A stretch of 64,000 bases of DNA from Gemmatimonadota bacterium. GTDB taxonomy: Bacteria > Gemmatimonadota > Gemmatimonadetes > Gemmatimonadales > Gemmatimonadaceae. The notes beneath the pieces were generated by a model. It was not told the origin of the DNA and searched no databases. It saw only the letters and a list, made by a program, of their open reading frames with translations. The stretch covers positions 124,001 to 188,000 of the forward strand of contig JAJPIS010000058.1 of NCBI GenBank assembly GCA_021324635.1, given 5' to 3'. The position numbers were made by a program, and so were the translations under genes. Of this stretch, positions 63,572-64,000 are shown one piece after another (the first letter of the stretch is position 1; each line of letters starts with the position of its first letter).

Positions 63572-64000
63572 ATGCGCGACTTTCTGCTTTCCGTCGGCTA
63601 CGACCAGTGGGTGCTCCCCACACTTCTGGCGCTGCCCGCCGTCGGGGCGGTCGTGATCTGGGTGGCGGCGGCGGCGATGGAGCCGGCGGCGGGCACCGAT
63701 GGTGCGGGCGTCGGACGGGCGGCCCGCATGGCGCGCGGGGTCGCGCTGGCGACATTCGTGGTGGAGTTCGTGCTGTCCGCCGGGCTCTGGTGGACCTTCG
63801 ATCCGGCCATGGCCGGATGGCAGAACGCCGTGACGACCTCCTGGATCCCGAGCTGGGGGATCCATTTCGCGGTCGGGATCGATGGCCTGGCCCTCGTCCT
63901 CATTCTGCTGACGACGTTCCTCATGCCGCTCACCGTGCTCGGAAGCTGGACGAGCGTGCGTGAGAAGGTGCCGACGTTCTACGCCCTCATGCTCGTGCTG
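63572..64000 (+). CDS. nuoM: NADH-quinone oxidoreductase subunit M, 3' end outside the window
   Basis: The first 143 codons are visible; no stop before the window edge. The sequence starts MRDFLLSVGYDQWVLPTLLA, with hydrophobic segments and the NuoM-type FAVGIDGLALVLILLTTFLM, and the start lies 2 bp after nuoL. The antiporter core with its conserved Glu lies just beyond the edge. nuoN is expected downstream. Confidence 0.9.
   Translation, partial: MRDFLLSVGYDQWVLPTLLALPAVGAVVIWVAAAAMEPAAGTDGAGVGRAARMARGVALATFVVEFVLSAGLWWTFDPAMAGWQNAVTTSWIPSWGIHFAVGIDGLALVLILLTTFLMPLTVLGSWTSVREKVPTFYALMLVL

Noticed and set aside
61140-63755. An 871-residue minus-strand open frame opposite nuoL
   Set aside because: Arg/Glu/Asp-rich antisense shadow of a GC-rich gene; nuoL itself is unmistakable.

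Overview
The window is a GC-rich (about 70 % by eye) bacterial chromosome segment that codes densely on both strands. It is mostly housekeeping genes. The organism is diderm: there are outer-membrane barrel proteins, a TonB-plug-like protein and many secreted or lipoprotein-like leaders. A complete b558-type SdhCAB and a split nuoA-M array point to aerobic respiration. The very short omega subunit, the order yicC-gmk-rpoZ-coaBC-udg-dnaB-radA-ispD-tsaC-ywlE-aroE and the overall gene style fit Gemmatimonadota best. That assignment is inference; no rRNA gene is present to settle it.

Layout. 1-8670: end of a U32 peptidase-family gene, recQ, an acyl-CoA dehydrogenase, RNase G and rplU-rpmA, with a divergent secreted cupin gene between rng and rplU. 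8699-12408 (minus): two translationally coupled secreted amidohydrolases, one apparently lacking its metal ligands, and a glycerophosphodiester phosphodiesterase. 12593-14728: ECF-type sigma factor, zinc-finger anti-sigma and a Spy/CpxP-like periplasmic protein in one overlapping operon. 14877-16328 (minus): a RidA-DUF5996 fusion. 16592-18042: tRNA-Leu(CAA) followed by a decayed tyrosine integrase and a gene remnant, which is a small degraded island. 18043-28599: accessory region with an AlkX/YcaQ-like glycosylase, a histone-deacetylase-like hydrolase, a Met/His-rich outer-membrane protein with a His/Cys-containing partner, several small unknown proteins, pepA and a TonB-plug-like protein.

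28663-46799 is a core block, nearly all on the plus strand with many 1-11 bp overlaps. It covers nucleotide and RNA metabolism (yicC, gmk, rpoZ), coenzyme A (coaBC), DNA repair and replication (udg, dnaB, radA), isoprenoids (ispD), tRNA t6A (tsaC), a protein-arginine-phosphatase candidate, shikimate (aroE), lower glycolysis (gap-pgk-tpiA with a small membrane protein inside), secG, carA, HU, molybdopterin synthesis (moaD-moaE-moaA) and mdh. mdh-sdhCAB forms a TCA-cycle unit. 50185-50890 is a 700-bp repeat cluster with REP-like palindromes, a long hairpin and an 11-bp tandem array. dcd then faces away from the complex I operon nuoA to nuoM, which runs off the right edge; nuoN is presumably beyond it.

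Several promoters can be read by eye, with -35 boxes near TTGACG and -10 boxes near TAxxxT at 17-bp spacing (rplU, tRNA-Leu, hup, nuoA). Short tandem arrays with 9-20 bp units, unrelated in sequence, sit at many gene junctions and sometimes inside genes. No strong case for a wholly new defence or biosynthetic system was found. The most interesting signals are the pseudoenzyme-enzyme amidohydrolase pair, the RidA-DUF5996 fusion, the dense mini-tandem arrays and REP cluster, the decayed integrase island and the metal-linked outer-membrane pair.
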